From positions 124,001 to 188,000 of the forward strand of contig CAWBFQ010000006.1 in assembly GCA_963788145.1 (NCBI GenBank): DNA of 64,000 nt. The letters run 5' to 3'. Position numbers and translations under genes: made by a program. Below are positions 28,474-38,032 of this stretch, piece by piece. This stretch comes from UTCFX2 sp963788145 (GTDB taxonomy: Bacteria; Chloroflexota; Anaerolineae; Anaerolineales; UBA4823). Each line of letters opens with the position of its first letter. Positions within the stretch are counted from its first letter, which is position 1. The notes beneath the pieces are model-generated. The model did not search any database. It worked only from the letters and a program-made list of their open reading frames with translations, and was not told the origin of the DNA.

Positions 28474-29589
28474 ATGACACAACGAGATTACTACGAAATA
28501 TTAGGGGTTCCACGCAGTGCTTCGAGCGATGATCTAAAGGCTGCATTTCGCCGTTTGGCGCGCCAGTTTCATCCGGATGTGAACAAATCCGCTGATGCTG
28601 AAGAGCAGTTCAAAGAAATTAATGAAGCCTATGCCGTGCTCTCAGACCAGGATAAGCGCGCCGCTTACGACCGGTTTGGGCACGCAGGCGTGCGCGGCGG
28701 CGCGGGATCACCGGATTTCACTGTGGACTTCGATTTCGCCGATATCTTCGGCGACTTGTTCGGTTTTGGGCGCAGTTCTTCTCATTCCCGTCATGCTCCC
28801 CGGCGCGGCGTCGATTTACAATACCGCCTCGAATTAACCTTTGAGGAAGCTGTCTTTGGCGTACAGAAGGAAATTGAAATCACCCGCGAAGAAGTATGCA
28901 GCACCTGTAATGGCAGCGGCGCTAAGCCCGGTACTACTCCCACCCGCTGCACAAATTGCAATGGGACAGGCGAAGTTCGTCAGGTTCGTCAGACGATTCT
29001 AGGGTCGATGGTTCAAGTGGCAACCTGCCCGGTCTGCCGCGGCCAGGGAGAAATGATCAGCTCTCCTTGCCCAACCTGTCAGGGTCGCGGTTTGGAGCGT
29101 CACACTCGGCGCAAGGTGGTGGATATCCCCGCCGGTGTGGATAGTGGAACTCAAATTCGTCTTGCCGGTGAAGGTCAGCCTGGCGCTAATGGCGGCCCTA
29201 ACGGGCATCTCTTTATCGCCATCCAGGTCAAGCCGCATAAATTCTTCCGCCGCCGAGAATACGATATCCTTCTCGATCTGAACATCAATATCGCTCAAGC
29301 CACTTTGGGCGCGGATGTGGATGTACCAACGGTGGATGGTCCGACTAAATTACGTATCCCTACTGGAATTCAGCCTGGGAAAATCATTCCACTTAAAGGA
29401 AAAGGTGTACCACGTTTACGCGGCAATGGGCGCGGCGACCAGCTTGTCATCCTCAATGTGGAGATCCCAAGCCGTTTGAGCGCAGAGCAGCGTAAGTTAT
29501 TTGAAGAACTGGCGGTCAGCCTGGGCAGTGAAGTGCATCCAACCGAGCGCGGCTTCCTGGATTGGCTCAAAGAAACCCTGGGGGGATAA
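28474..29589 (+). CDS. dnaJ: Chaperone DnaJ (Hsp40)
   Basis: 371 residues. J domain with the HPD motif (RQFHPDVNKS) and YYEILGVPRSAS, a short Gly/Phe segment, the four-repeat zinc domain (CSTCNGSG, CTNCNGTG, CPVCRGQG, CPTCQGRG) and a C-terminal substrate-binding domain. It stimulates DnaK ATP hydrolysis. I take the ATG of MTQRDYYEIL; 13 codons upstream remain open but do not match the family. It follows dnaK after a 115-base gap that holds two palindromes. Confidence 0.97.
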   Translation: MTQRDYYEILGVPRSASSDDLKAAFRRLARQFHPDVNKSADAEEQFKEINEAYAVLSDQDKRAAYDRFGHAGVRGGAGSPDFTVDFDFADIFGDLFGFGRSSSHSRHAPRRGVDLQYRLELTFEEAVFGVQKEIEITREEVCSTCNGSGAKPGTTPTRCTNCNGTGEVRQVRQTILGSMVQVATCPVCRGQGEMISSPCPTCQGRGLERHTRRKVVDIPAGVDSGTQIRLAGEGQPGANGGPNGHLFIAIQVKPHKFFRRREYDILLDLNINIAQATLGADVDVPTVDGPTKLRIPTGIQPGKIIPLKGKGVPRLRGNGRGDQLVILNVEIPSRLSAEQRKLFEELAVSLGSEVHPTERGFLDWLKETLGG

Positions 29590-29592
29590 CCG

Positions 29593-30573
29593 GTGAGTCA
29601 TAATCAACTGCTTGAGGTATCCTTGGTTGTTGAAGATGAAATGGTCGAGCCAGTCGCTGAAGTGCTCAGCCGTTATGTCAAAGGGGGCGTTGCTATCGAA
29701 AGCACCGCTGTGGCTGGGGCAATGGAGGAGGCGGGCGGAAAATCGATCGGCCCGCTGCGCGTCTACGGATATATCTCTATGGATGACCGCCTGGAAGAGA
29801 ACCGCCAACGTCTTGAAGAGGCCATCTGGTACCTCAGTCGCATTCGTCCTTTACCCGAACCGCAATTCCAGACGATAGAAGAGAGCGATTGGTCGCAGGC
29901 CTGGAAGAAACACTACCATCCGATTCCAATTGGTAAAAAATTGATGATTGTTCCAGCCTGGTTGGATATTCCGCCCGGAAAGGATCATTCTATTCCGATC
30001 CAAATTGACCCAGGCATGGCTTTCGGCACAGGCACTCATCCCACCACGCAGCTTTGCCTGGAATTTGTTGAAGATATCATGATGGAATTTGACTTACCCC
30101 AGATTGCTGGAGGCCAATCCATGCCGAAGCCAGCCTCGGATATCGATGTGATCGATATCGGCTGTGGGACAGCTATTCTGTCCATCGCGGCGCTCAAGTT
30201 GGGCGCTGGTCGCGCCCTGGCTGTCGATATTGACCCAGATGCCATTCGCGCCGCTCACGAGAACGCCGAAACGAATCAGGTTAAAGACCGGCTGGAATTG
30301 GGTGTAGGTTCGCTGGAACGGGTCCAAAAGGGCGACTATTCGATAGATAAAGCCCGCCTGGTGCTGGCAAATATCCTGGCTCCTGTATGTATCCGCCTGC
30401 TGGACGAAGGGATGGCGCATTTATTGACCCATGACGGCGTTCTGGTGCTTTCCGGGATCTTAGACGAACAGGCTCTGGGTGTAGAAGCCGCAGCCACAAG
30501 GAGTGGGCTGCGGCTGGGTGAAACTCGTCAAATCGGGGACTGGGTCGCTCTCAAATTCTCATTCGGCGCCTAA
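29593..30573 (+). CDS. prmA: Ribosomal protein L11 methyltransferase PrmA
   Basis: 326 residues starting with GTG three bases after the dnaJ stop. The S-adenosylmethionine motif is DVIDIGCGTAILSIAALKLGA followed by AVDIDPDAIRAAHENA, with the PrmA-specific PGMAFGTGTHPTTQLCLE upstream and LANILAPV downstream. It trimethylates ribosomal protein L11. The dnaJ-prmA pairing is common in bacteria. An internal insertion (about residues 165-180, PQIAGGQSMPKPASDID) precedes the SAM motif. Its 3' end overlaps the convergent kinase gene by 4 bases. Confidence 0.94.
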   Translation: MSHNQLLEVSLVVEDEMVEPVAEVLSRYVKGGVAIESTAVAGAMEEAGGKSIGPLRVYGYISMDDRLEENRQRLEEAIWYLSRIRPLPEPQFQTIEESDWSQAWKKHYHPIPIGKKLMIVPAWLDIPPGKDHSIPIQIDPGMAFGTGTHPTTQLCLEFVEDIMMEFDLPQIAGGQSMPKPASDIDVIDIGCGTAILSIAALKLGAGRALAVDIDPDAIRAAHENAETNQVKDRLELGVGSLERVQKGDYSIDKARLVLANILAPVCIRLLDEGMAHLLTHDGVLVLSGILDEQALGVEAAATRSGLRLGETRQIGDWVALKFSFGA

Positions 30574-32676
30574 GGGTTCGTCGGCAGAGACCAGACGGTA
30601 AAATCCTCGTATTCGGTCAATTTTCCGGTTTTTTCTGAACCCTTATAGAACCCGATCCCGATCATGATTCCACCTGAATACTGCTTGGAAATATCGAACT
30701 CATCAATAAACACATCGTTGAAATACATGTAACCCCGGTCTTCGATCCCATACAGGCGGATCTTATTTGCCTCATCAGCCCCGGTCTTCAAGTTGTTGAT
30801 CTTGCCCTCTGCGATCACTTTCCCGTCTGGGCTGCCTACATGGTTGGTTAATACCCAGGTTTTATCCGCCATGAACACCAGTCGATATTGGATGTTACTA
30901 CCAGCATGCCTGAATAATATCCCAAAATCCCAGGTTCCGTCGGATGCTGAATATGGGTTGACGATCGTTACCTCAATAATAAAATTCCGCACCCCGATCG
31001 AGGCAGACAGAGTCTCAATATACCCATTTTCTTCCTTGTGCAATATTCGGCCGCTTTTTGGACCATAAACCAATTGGGCTTTTTTCTCCATCCCAGCCAG
31101 ATAGGCATCACGCGCCAGAGCCGTCGGGTCGTTCTTGACTGTGCTGGTCTTTGTATACGTCGGCGCGGTGGTTGGCGCCGTGGTTTGCTTTTTGGTCGCG
31201 GTAGCAGTCGCATTCTCAGTTACAATGCGCGTAGCGGTTGTATCCCCTTCAGGGGTTTCCCCCGCTGTTTCAGTTGTTGCAGGTTGATTCAGCGCCCGGG
31301 CCGTCAGGGTTGCCTGGACAGGCGAATTGAGCAGGGCTCGCGCCGTCAGGGTTTCTGAAACTGGGTCGCCTTGATTATCGGAAAGCATCGCCGATAGCCC
31401 TACCCCCAATACCACACAAAGTATCAGCACAAATAGCCCACCGATCCCAACCACCCAAAATGCGCGGCGAGGGGCTTTTTCACTCTTCACTGCTGTTTGC
31501 TGGTTCGGGTAGAAGCCTTCTGCTAAATCTTGTTTTGTGGTTTTCTGTGGTCCGATAGCGATCCCAGCTAAATCTATTTTTTCGGTTGGCGCTGGTCCGC
31601 TGCTCTTTACGCTGGTCTGTGTCATCGCTGAACCAGCTACTGGCTGAGCGATGCTTTCAGGAGAGACCACAATCGTTTCCCGGTTCTTGTCGGTCTGAGC
31701 TTGATTGATAGCGATCTGGGCTGCTTGCAAAGCGGCTCTGAATTCGGCCGCGTTTTGAAATCGATTCACTGGATCCAATGCCATGGCGTGTTCGATTGCA
31801 TCGCTAACACTGAGCGGTAGATTGGGATTGAGAGAATGGGCGCTTGGCATATGCTCGCCTGCCAAGCGTTGCACGCTTTCCAAAGGCTCGTGCCCGGTTA
31901 TCAGATGATATAAGGTTGCGCCTAAGGCGTAGATATCCGTGCGCGCATCCGTTCCACCCCGCCCATATTGCTCGGGCGGCGCGTAACCTGGGGTGATAGC
32001 ACGCGCCCCTACCGTGGTAGCAATTGCGCCCTCAAAAATCTTGACTAATCCGAAATCCACCAGCATCGCTTGCCCCCTGGGGGTAATTCGAATATTTGCT
32101 GGTTTGATATCACGGTGAAAAACAGCCGGGTTCTGTCTGTGCAGATAATCCAACGCCCCAGCAACCTGTTGGATCCACTCGAGCGCATCCTTCACCGGGA
32201 TGATTTCCTGTTTTTCAGAGAATCGTCTCCAGATCCTCGCCTTCCACAAAATCCATCACCAGGTACTGTCCGACATCTGGCACGATGAAATGGTCAATAA
32301 CGCGGGGTAAATTTGAATGTGAGAGGTTCGCCAGAACAGTCGCCTCACGCATGAATTGGCGTTGAGCTTCGGCAGATACCGCCAGGTTCTCCTTGATGGC
32401 GCAAGCCCGATTAAGGTTCAAATCCCAGGCAAGATAAACCGAACCAAAACCGCCCTGACCTAAGGTCTCGCCGATCCGGTATCGATTCTGGAGCACAATC
32501 TCTGCTCCTGCTCCATTGGGATGTACCCCTCGTTCGGGTTGTGGTTTTGTTTTTTCGGTAATTGGCGCGCTCTCAGAGTGTTCCAGTCCGTGTAATAGCG
32601 GCATACCGCACTCAGAACAAAACTGAGCGGTCCCACGATTGGCTGTTTTGCAATGTGGACAAGTGATATCGGCCAT
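30570..32676 (-). CDS. Zinc-ribbon Ser/Thr protein kinase with external sensor-like domain, frameshifted
   Basis: About 701 residues in two frames joined near 32218-32226 (GEDLETIL into SEKQEIIPVKDALEW). Order: an N-terminal zinc ribbon (CPHCKTANRGTAQFCSEC), an Hanks-type kinase (LGQGGFGSVYLA, catalytic HRDIKPANI, DFGLVK, GYAPPEQYG), a variable linker, one membrane helix (FWVVGIGGLFVLILCVVLGV), a Thr-rich stalk, and a C-terminal domain of the DUF1080/concanavalin-like type (WDFGILFRHAGSNIQYRLVF, YMYFNDVFIDEFDIS). The kinase is cytoplasmic and the C-terminal domain external, suggesting sensing of a carbohydrate or wall ligand. RBS gaggag precedes the ATG. Confidence 0.85.
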
Positions 32677-32700
32677 AGCTCTCTCCTCATCTCAAGCTTA

Positions 32701-33888
32701 TTAATAGCAGAACTCATCGACCAGTCTGCCGGTTGCATCTTTCAAGTAAGCGCAATCTCCCTCGTTATCCCAAATGGGTGATAGGCTAAAAAAGCTGAAA
32801 CCGCAGTTTTGGGGTCGGTACAGGTTGGTATATACCCGGCAGTACTCCCCGGCTCTCAGGATGAATTTCGGAAACACATAAATGTGATTGCGAATATCAC
32901 CGATGGACCATCCATCCAATTGAACCGGTTGGCTACCCATATTATAGATTTCAACATATTCTTCAGGTTCCTGCCAAATTGATCCGCGATAGGCGATATT
33001 GACGACCTCCAGGCTGCCAAAAGTAGAAATGGTTGCAGTCGGCGCCGGAAAAGTGCGAGTAGGAGTAGACGCGGGCGCCCAGAGGCCACGCATGGCCTTA
33101 ATCGCATTGGTTTGAGCTTCTTGAAAAGCAGAGTCACAGACTGTGTCGGGTGGAGTGCTCGCTGCAACCGCATACCCAGTTCTCACTAACTCATAGTTGA
33201 TGAATACATCTTCAGCAAGCACATACCGTAGCAGAATCCCTTCTTCGTTTGCGCTGCCCGCAACGCCTTCCACCAATAGTACGCTCTTACCAGCTGCTAT
33301 CTCCTGGTTCTTTTCAGTCATCCGCGCCCAGTTAGTCCAATCGTCGGAATAGTCCAGCAGATCGATCCCAATATATCGTACTTGCTTGCGCTCGCCATTA
33401 AGATCAACCTCAATGGTTATGCCATCCACTACATCCAGAACATTCGCCCTCGCCACTCGAGAATTCCAGGGGATGCACCAGGCATCTAGCCCTGCAGGCA
33501 AGATCGTCGGATCGGGGTGGCTAGGCTCGATTGGAATAGCCGGTTCGCCTGATTGGACCTCAATCGGGGTGGCTACTTCCGTAGGGGCAGCCAGCGGGGT
33601 GATGGTGGTCGCCGCGACTGGGGTTGCCTGAACATCGACTTTGGGGGTTGCTTGATCTGTGCCCGTTGGTGAAGCAACCATGTTTGACGTCGCCGTTTGT
33701 GATACATCCGGCAAGGCGTTCAACACCCATGCCCGCCGGATCGCCAGCACTCCCACTGGCATGGAGGTAAACCAGCAGATCGCCCCTCCACAAAGGACCA
33801 TGAGCACTGCAATCCCAATAACCTCCGAAACGCGTTTCGGTTGCGTAACTAATTGCGGCTGTGAACGATTGCTTCCCTGTACTTCCAT
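32701..33888 (-). CDS. Surface protein with degenerate SNase-like domain and lamin-tail domain
   Basis: 395 residues. A membrane helix (about 23-46, VIGIAVLMVLCGGAICWFTS) is followed by a Pro/Thr-rich stalk, then a staphylococcal-nuclease-like domain (VLDVVDGITIEVDLNGERKQVRYIGID... NYELVRTGYAV) and a C-terminal lamin-tail domain (VEIYNMGSQPVQLDGWSIGD). The first catalytic arginine seems present (QVRYIGID) but the segment matching SNase Gly-Arg87 reads EEGILLRYVL, so the second arginine is displaced, and the Glu43 region is altered. Nuclease activity is therefore doubtful. It lies just upstream of the kinase gene in the same orientation and may be cotranscribed with it. Confidence 0.75.
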   Translation of the reverse strand: MEVQGSNRSQPQLVTQPKRVSEVIGIAVLMVLCGGAICWFTSMPVGVLAIRRAWVLNALPDVSQTATSNMVASPTGTDQATPKVDVQATPVAATTITPLAAPTEVATPIEVQSGEPAIPIEPSHPDPTILPAGLDAWCIPWNSRVARANVLDVVDGITIEVDLNGERKQVRYIGIDLLDYSDDWTNWARMTEKNQEIAAGKSVLLVEGVAGSANEEGILLRYVLAEDVFINYELVRTGYAVAASTPPDTVCDSAFQEAQTNAIKAMRGLWAPASTPTRTFPAPTATISTFGSLEVVNIAYRGSIWQEPEEYVEIYNMGSQPVQLDGWSIGDIRNHIYVFPKFILRAGEYCRVYTNLYRPQNCGFSFFSLSPIWDNEGDCAYLKDATGRLVDEFCY

Positions 33889-34018
33889 GGAAAATGCTTC
33901 TCAGCGTGACCTCCGCCAGATGCTACCCAAGATTATAATTCATCGTATGTGCTGTTTGCATGGTATCTATCAGTTTTGGGAAAAAACTTTGATCTCCTCC
34001 AATGGTAAAATTAGATGA

Positions 34019-35764
34019 ATGATGTCCAAACCTGTAAAAAACTACTCTAATCAAGAACTTGCTGATCTTTTTACCCGCATTGCTAACCTTCTCGAGATCA
34101 AGGGTGAAGTCATTTATAAAATCCTGGCTTACCGTAAAGCTGCCGACAGCCTGGAAAATCTGGGTCGTAATGCGGTTGACTACTGGAGCGACAATCAATT
34201 AACCGAAATTCCGGGGATAGGTAAAGCGATCGCCGAGAAAATCGACGAACTCTACCTGACTGGTAAGCTGGGTTTCCTGGAAAGACTGGAAGAAGAAGTA
34301 CCCCCAACCCTGGTGGACTTGTTACAAGTTCCTGACCTCGGACCAAAGAAGGTATCTCTTTTTTGGAAAACACTCCAGATCACCAATTTGACTGAATTGG
34401 AGGCAGCCGCCCGCGCGGGGAAATTACGTCAACTGCCTGGTATGGGTGAGAAATCCGAGGCTCGCATCCTGGCCGGAATCCAGTCGCTTGCCCGTCGTTC
34501 CGATCGTATCCCGCTTGGGAAAGCCTGGCCCTTTGCCCATAATCTGCTGGCATTGCTGCGCGCTGTTCCTGGTGTTGAAAAAGTGGAGCTGGCTGGCAGC
34601 CTGCGCCGAATGCGCTCTACCGTTGGCGATATTGATCTGCAAGCAGCTGCGTCCGATTCGGGTGCTGTGATCCAGGCTTTTTGTAATCACCCGGATGTTG
34701 AGCGTATTCTGGGTCAGGGCGTTATTAAAGCCAGCCTCGAATTCCGCAACAATCTGCGGGCTCAGCTTTGGGTTCACCCACCAGACCGGTTTGGCGCCGC
34801 TCTGCAGTATGCCACTGGCTCAAAAGATCATAATGTTCGCCTGCGGGAGCTTGCCCTCAAACGCTCACTTTCCTTATCTGACCAGGGATTTTTAGCCGCT
34901 GACGGTTCAGAAATTTTGTGCTCCACCGAAGAAGAAGTCTATGCCATACTGGGATTACCCTGGATACCGCCCGAACTTCGTGAAGATCATGGGGAAATAC
35001 AGGCTGCATTGAAAGGCGAACTGCCTCAACTGATTCGGGTTGAGGATATCCGAGCCGAACTACATTCTCACACCCTCTGGAGCGATGGTCGCTTATCCAT
35101 TCGCCAGATGGCGCAGGCCGCTTTCAATCGTGGTCTGCGTGTTCTGGCTATCACAGATCACTCGACCAGCCTTGGTGTAGCTGGCGGTCTTTCCATCGCC
35201 GATCTGCAAGCCCAGCGAGCTGAAATTCAACAAGTTCAGGCTGAATTCGGCGATTCGATCCGCTTGTTGCAAGGTTGTGAGGTCGAAATTCGGGCGGACG
35301 GCGCACTCGACTTCCCCGATGATATTCTGGCCGGGCTGGATATTGTGATCGCTGCTTTGCATACTGGTTTGCGCCAATCCCGCTCTCAGGTCACCGAGCG
35401 CGCCCTCAACGCCATCCGAAACCCGCATGTGGACATCCTGGCTCATCCAACCGGACGGATGATCCCAAACCGTGAAGGCGCTGACCTGGATATGGACGCA
35501 CTCTTCCAAGCTGCCGCGGAGCACCATGTTGCTCTTGAGATTAACGCCCACCCATCTCGCCTGGATTTGGATGACATTAACGCCCGCCGTGCGGTTCAAT
35601 CGGGTATCTTATTGGCGATTGATACCGACGCTCATAGCGATAGTGACCTCGCAATGTTGCAATTCGGAGTTGCTACTGCCCGCCGTGGCTGGGTCGAGCC
35701 GCCGTCTGTGATTAACACCTGGGATACCGAGCGTCTGCTGAGTTGGCTGGCGAATCGAGGTTAA
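34019..35764 (+). CDS. polX: PolX-family DNA polymerase / PHP exonuclease
   Basis: 581 residues. Helix-hairpin-helix elements (LTEIPGIGKAIAEKI, LLQVPDLGPKKV, LRQLPGMGEKS), the Pol-beta-like palm (AGSLRRMRSTVGDIDLQ with Asp-x-Asp), then a C-terminal PHP domain with complete metal motifs (HSHTLWSDG, ITDHST, GCEVEI, HPTGR, EINAHPSRLDL, DTDAHS). Where other PolX have the third catalytic Asp in VDLRVVPP, this protein has AQLWVHPP, so Asp is replaced by Gln. The polymerase may be weak or inactive while the PHP 3'-5' exonuclease/AP endonuclease appears intact. Family role: base-excision repair. Confidence 0.9.
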   Translation: MMSKPVKNYSNQELADLFTRIANLLEIKGEVIYKILAYRKAADSLENLGRNAVDYWSDNQLTEIPGIGKAIAEKIDELYLTGKLGFLERLEEEVPPTLVDLLQVPDLGPKKVSLFWKTLQITNLTELEAAARAGKLRQLPGMGEKSEARILAGIQSLARRSDRIPLGKAWPFAHNLLALLRAVPGVEKVELAGSLRRMRSTVGDIDLQAAASDSGAVIQAFCNHPDVERILGQGVIKASLEFRNNLRAQLWVHPPDRFGAALQYATGSKDHNVRLRELALKRSLSLSDQGFLAADGSEILCSTEEEVYAILGLPWIPPELREDHGEIQAALKGELPQLIRVEDIRAELHSHTLWSDGRLSIRQMAQAAFNRGLRVLAITDHSTSLGVAGGLSIADLQAQRAEIQQVQAEFGDSIRLLQGCEVEIRADGALDFPDDILAGLDIVIAALHTGLRQSRSQVTERALNAIRNPHVDILAHPTGRMIPNREGADLDMDALFQAAAEHHVALEINAHPSRLDLDDINARRAVQSGILLAIDTDAHSDSDLAMLQFGVATARRGWVEPPSVINTWDTERLLSWLANRG

Positions 35765-35851
35765 AAACCATTCGGTCCCAATATCCAGGTGCGCAGCGGC
35801 ATTGCTTGATTAATTAGCGGAAATGTGCTCAATTGGGGTGGTTGACAGGTT

Positions 35852-36211
35852 TTAAGATTGATCACTTAATTCACAATACAAGAACCAGGCGCCTTTGCGT
35901 TCATCGACATCTTTAGGTGCACGGTCATAGTACAATTCAAAGAAGAGGTTGTTTTCAGTGCGGACCTGGTAGGTGTCTTGACCAACACCCCATGAGCCGC
36001 GTCCTTCAGCAGTATTGCTATGCGTCGGTCGCATATTCCGGTTCATCCTGCCTCTCCGTTGATAATTATGCCACTCGCTCAAGATCTCCGCGATCACATA
36101 GGTCTCATTCCGCCATGAAAAAGCCGATGGTGCGCCCGGTTTCTTCTCCAACATTGGAGGCCTGGAAAAAGTGACCCGGATCGGTTCATTAATAAATCGG
36201 AAAGGTTTCAT
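35852..36211 (-). CDS. DUF6504-like protein
   Basis: 119 residues with a pattern seen in DUF6504 proteins: FINEPIRVTF at the start, FSWRNETYVIAEILSEWH in the middle, and DTYQVRTENNLFFELYYDR near the C-terminus. No signal peptide or membrane segment. Function unknown; small proteins of this type are often encoded near DNA repair genes, and here it converges on the polX gene, 87 bases away. The gap between them shows no clear terminator. Confidence 0.65.
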   Translation of the reverse strand: MKPFRFINEPIRVTFSRPPMLEKKPGAPSAFSWRNETYVIAEILSEWHNYQRRGRMNRNMRPTHSNTAEGRGSWGVGQDTYQVRTENNLFFELYYDRAPKDVDERKGAWFLYCELSDQS

Positions 36212-36257
36212 TAGCGATGCTCTATCTACATTTTACTCGTTCTTGCTGAGGTTATGA

Positions 36258-36959
36258 ATGTCAATCGAGACTAATCGGATACAGGCCTTGTGTTTTGATA
36301 TCGATGGCACTTTGCGCGATACTGATGATCAATATGCGCAGCAGATCGCAGCGACGCTGACAGCGCTGCTGAGGCCAGTCGGCTGGCTTCTTAAAACTAG
36401 TAATACACGCAGCTTTGCCCGCCGGATTGTGATGGCGTTGGAGAATCCGGGAAACGATCTCCAGGGCCTTGCCGACCGGATGAATTTTGATCAACACCTG
36501 ACCCATCTCTTGGATGCCCTTTCTCATCTGCGCCCAGGCAGGCGCACGGCTCCTCTGTTGATCATCCCTGGCGTGCAAGAAATGCTGGAACGCCTTTCCA
36601 ATCACTTTCCCTTGGCTGTGGTCAGCGCTCGCGGCGAGCGATCCACGATTGCCTTCCTTGAACAACATGACCTGAGCCAATATTTTAGAGTTGTCGTCAC
36701 CGGTCAATCCTGTCGTCATACCAAACCCTATCCTGACCCGATCCTATTTGCTTGCCAGCAGATGGAAATTCCACCCGAAAACTGCCTGATGGTCGGTGAT
36801 ACCACCATCGATATTCGCGCCGGACGCCTGGCTGGATGCCAGACTGTTGGCGTGTTGTGCGGCTTTGGTGAAGAACAGGAGCTTCGCTCGGAAGGCGCAG
36901 ATTTGATCCTGCCTTCCACTCCATTGCTGCTGGCTTACTTTTTTCCAGGCTCGTCATGA
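36258..36959 (+). CDS. HAD-superfamily hydrolase (phosphatase)
   Basis: 233 residues. HAD motif I is CFDIDGTLRDTDD, motif II lies in LAVVSARGERS, motif III Lys in HTKPYPDP and motif IV VGDTTIDIRAG. The helical cap sits between motif I and II, as in phosphoglycolate-phosphatase-like members. GAGG is 7 bases upstream of the ATG. The physiological phosphate ester is unknown. It precedes the secreted protein gene, which has its own promoter. Confidence 0.85.
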   Translation: MSIETNRIQALCFDIDGTLRDTDDQYAQQIAATLTALLRPVGWLLKTSNTRSFARRIVMALENPGNDLQGLADRMNFDQHLTHLLDALSHLRPGRRTAPLLIIPGVQEMLERLSNHFPLAVVSARGERSTIAFLEQHDLSQYFRVVVTGQSCRHTKPYPDPILFACQQMEIPPENCLMVGDTTIDIRAGRLAGCQTVGVLCGFGEEQELRSEGADLILPSTPLLLAYFFPGSS

Positions 36960-37015
36960 TTGCTGAGGGATTTCGCCCCAACTCATTTATAGCAATTGAT
37001 AAATCAGGTAAAAGC

Positions 37016-37045
37016 TTTACCAAAATTCCAAAGTTGATATATAAT
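37016..37045 (+). promoter_or_regulatory. Promoter abutting the secreted-protein gene at 37052
   Basis: -35 TTTACC (37016-37021), 18-base spacer, perfect -10 TATAAT (37040-37045). The ATG at 37052 begins 6 bases after the -10 box and no ribosome site fits in between, so the mRNA is probably leaderless. Confidence 0.55.
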
Positions 37046-37051
37046 AAGATT

Positions 37052-38014
37052 ATGAGCAAGCGTATTGTGGCCTCTTTCCTCCTGATGCTCGCTCTGGTCA
37101 GCAGCATGGGTGGGCAAAGCAGTTTTGCTCAATCTGGAGGGGAAAAATACTTCAAGGAAACGCGTCACTGGGTGAAGGGAGAATTCCTCACCAAATATAA
37201 CAGCATACCAGAACCCCTCAAAGTTTTTGGTTACCCCATCACTGCTGCATTTCTGGATCCTAAAGAAAATCTGCTCGTACAATATTTCGAAAAAACGCGC
37301 TTTGAATTACATCTCGACGCGAAAGATGGCCAGCGTGTCCAACTTTCACCTCTTGGAGATTACTTGTATCAACCCGGAAAGCCAATATCTATCGGGAGCA
37401 ATTCGGCTACCTGTCGCAAATTTCAAGATGGCTACCAGGTCTGTTATGCTTTTTTAGACTTCTTTGACAAATATGGTGGAGTAGAACAATTCGGCGTGCC
37501 AATTTCCAATATGGAGTATCACAACGGGTTAATTGTCCAATATTTCTTCAACGCCCGTTTTGAGTGGCATAATGAATTCAAATCTGGCCAGCGTGTGACG
37601 CTTGCAAATCTTGGGATGGAATACTTTCACGTTATGCGTGAAAACCCCAGGATGTTGGAAGCGGAATCAGGCGATGAAATTATCCGCAGCCTGATCAGTC
37701 TCAAGGTACGGGCTTATCCCCTCAAATCTGTAACATCTCGAGACGGCAAACAAACTATTTTTGTCATTGTCCAGGATCAAACGCTGGTGCCCGTTGCAGG
37801 CGCACAGATCACTCTTGCCTTACGGATGCCATCTGGTGAAGAAGTTCTCCATATTATCGGCCCGCTGACCAATGAAAAAGGGATCACTTCACTCACCTTT
37901 CCATTCTCATCCGAAGAAGTTGGCATTGTCCAAATCACTGTTAAGGCGAAACGCGACAACCTGGAGGCTGAAAACCACGACCTCCTTCCGTATTTGGTGG
38001 TAATCCCCCTTTGA
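37052..38014 (+). CDS. Secreted repeat protein, function unknown
   Basis: 320 residues from the ATG of MSKRIVASFLLMLALVSSMG, a clear signal peptide probably cut after SSFAQS. Two copies of a roughly 80-residue module follow: FGYPITAAFLDPKENLLVQY...RFELH...LSPLGDYL and FGVPISNMEYHNGLIVQY...RFEWH...LANLGMEYF. The C-terminal third resembles a bacterial Ig-like domain (QTLVPVAGAQITLALRMPSG, NEKGITSLTFPF). An upstream in-frame extension (from 36956) overlaps the HAD gene and lacks a signal, so I reject it. Probably a cell-surface or extracellular protein; no enzymatic motif seen. Confidence 0.78.
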   Translation: MSKRIVASFLLMLALVSSMGGQSSFAQSGGEKYFKETRHWVKGEFLTKYNSIPEPLKVFGYPITAAFLDPKENLLVQYFEKTRFELHLDAKDGQRVQLSPLGDYLYQPGKPISIGSNSATCRKFQDGYQVCYAFLDFFDKYGGVEQFGVPISNMEYHNGLIVQYFFNARFEWHNEFKSGQRVTLANLGMEYFHVMRENPRMLEAESGDEIIRSLISLKVRAYPLKSVTSRDGKQTIFVIVQDQTLVPVAGAQITLALRMPSGEEVLHIIGPLTNEKGITSLTFPFSSEEVGIVQITVKAKRDNLEAENHDLLPYLVVIPL

Positions 38015-38032
38015 ATAAACGGATATGTGCCT

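Noticed and set aside
33825..33840. CCGAAACGCGTTTCGG as a functional operator of the SNase-like gene
   Set aside because: It is a perfect palindrome but lies within codons about 50 bases inside the gene. Codon usage alone can produce it, so it is mentioned only beside the dnaK-dnaJ palindromes.
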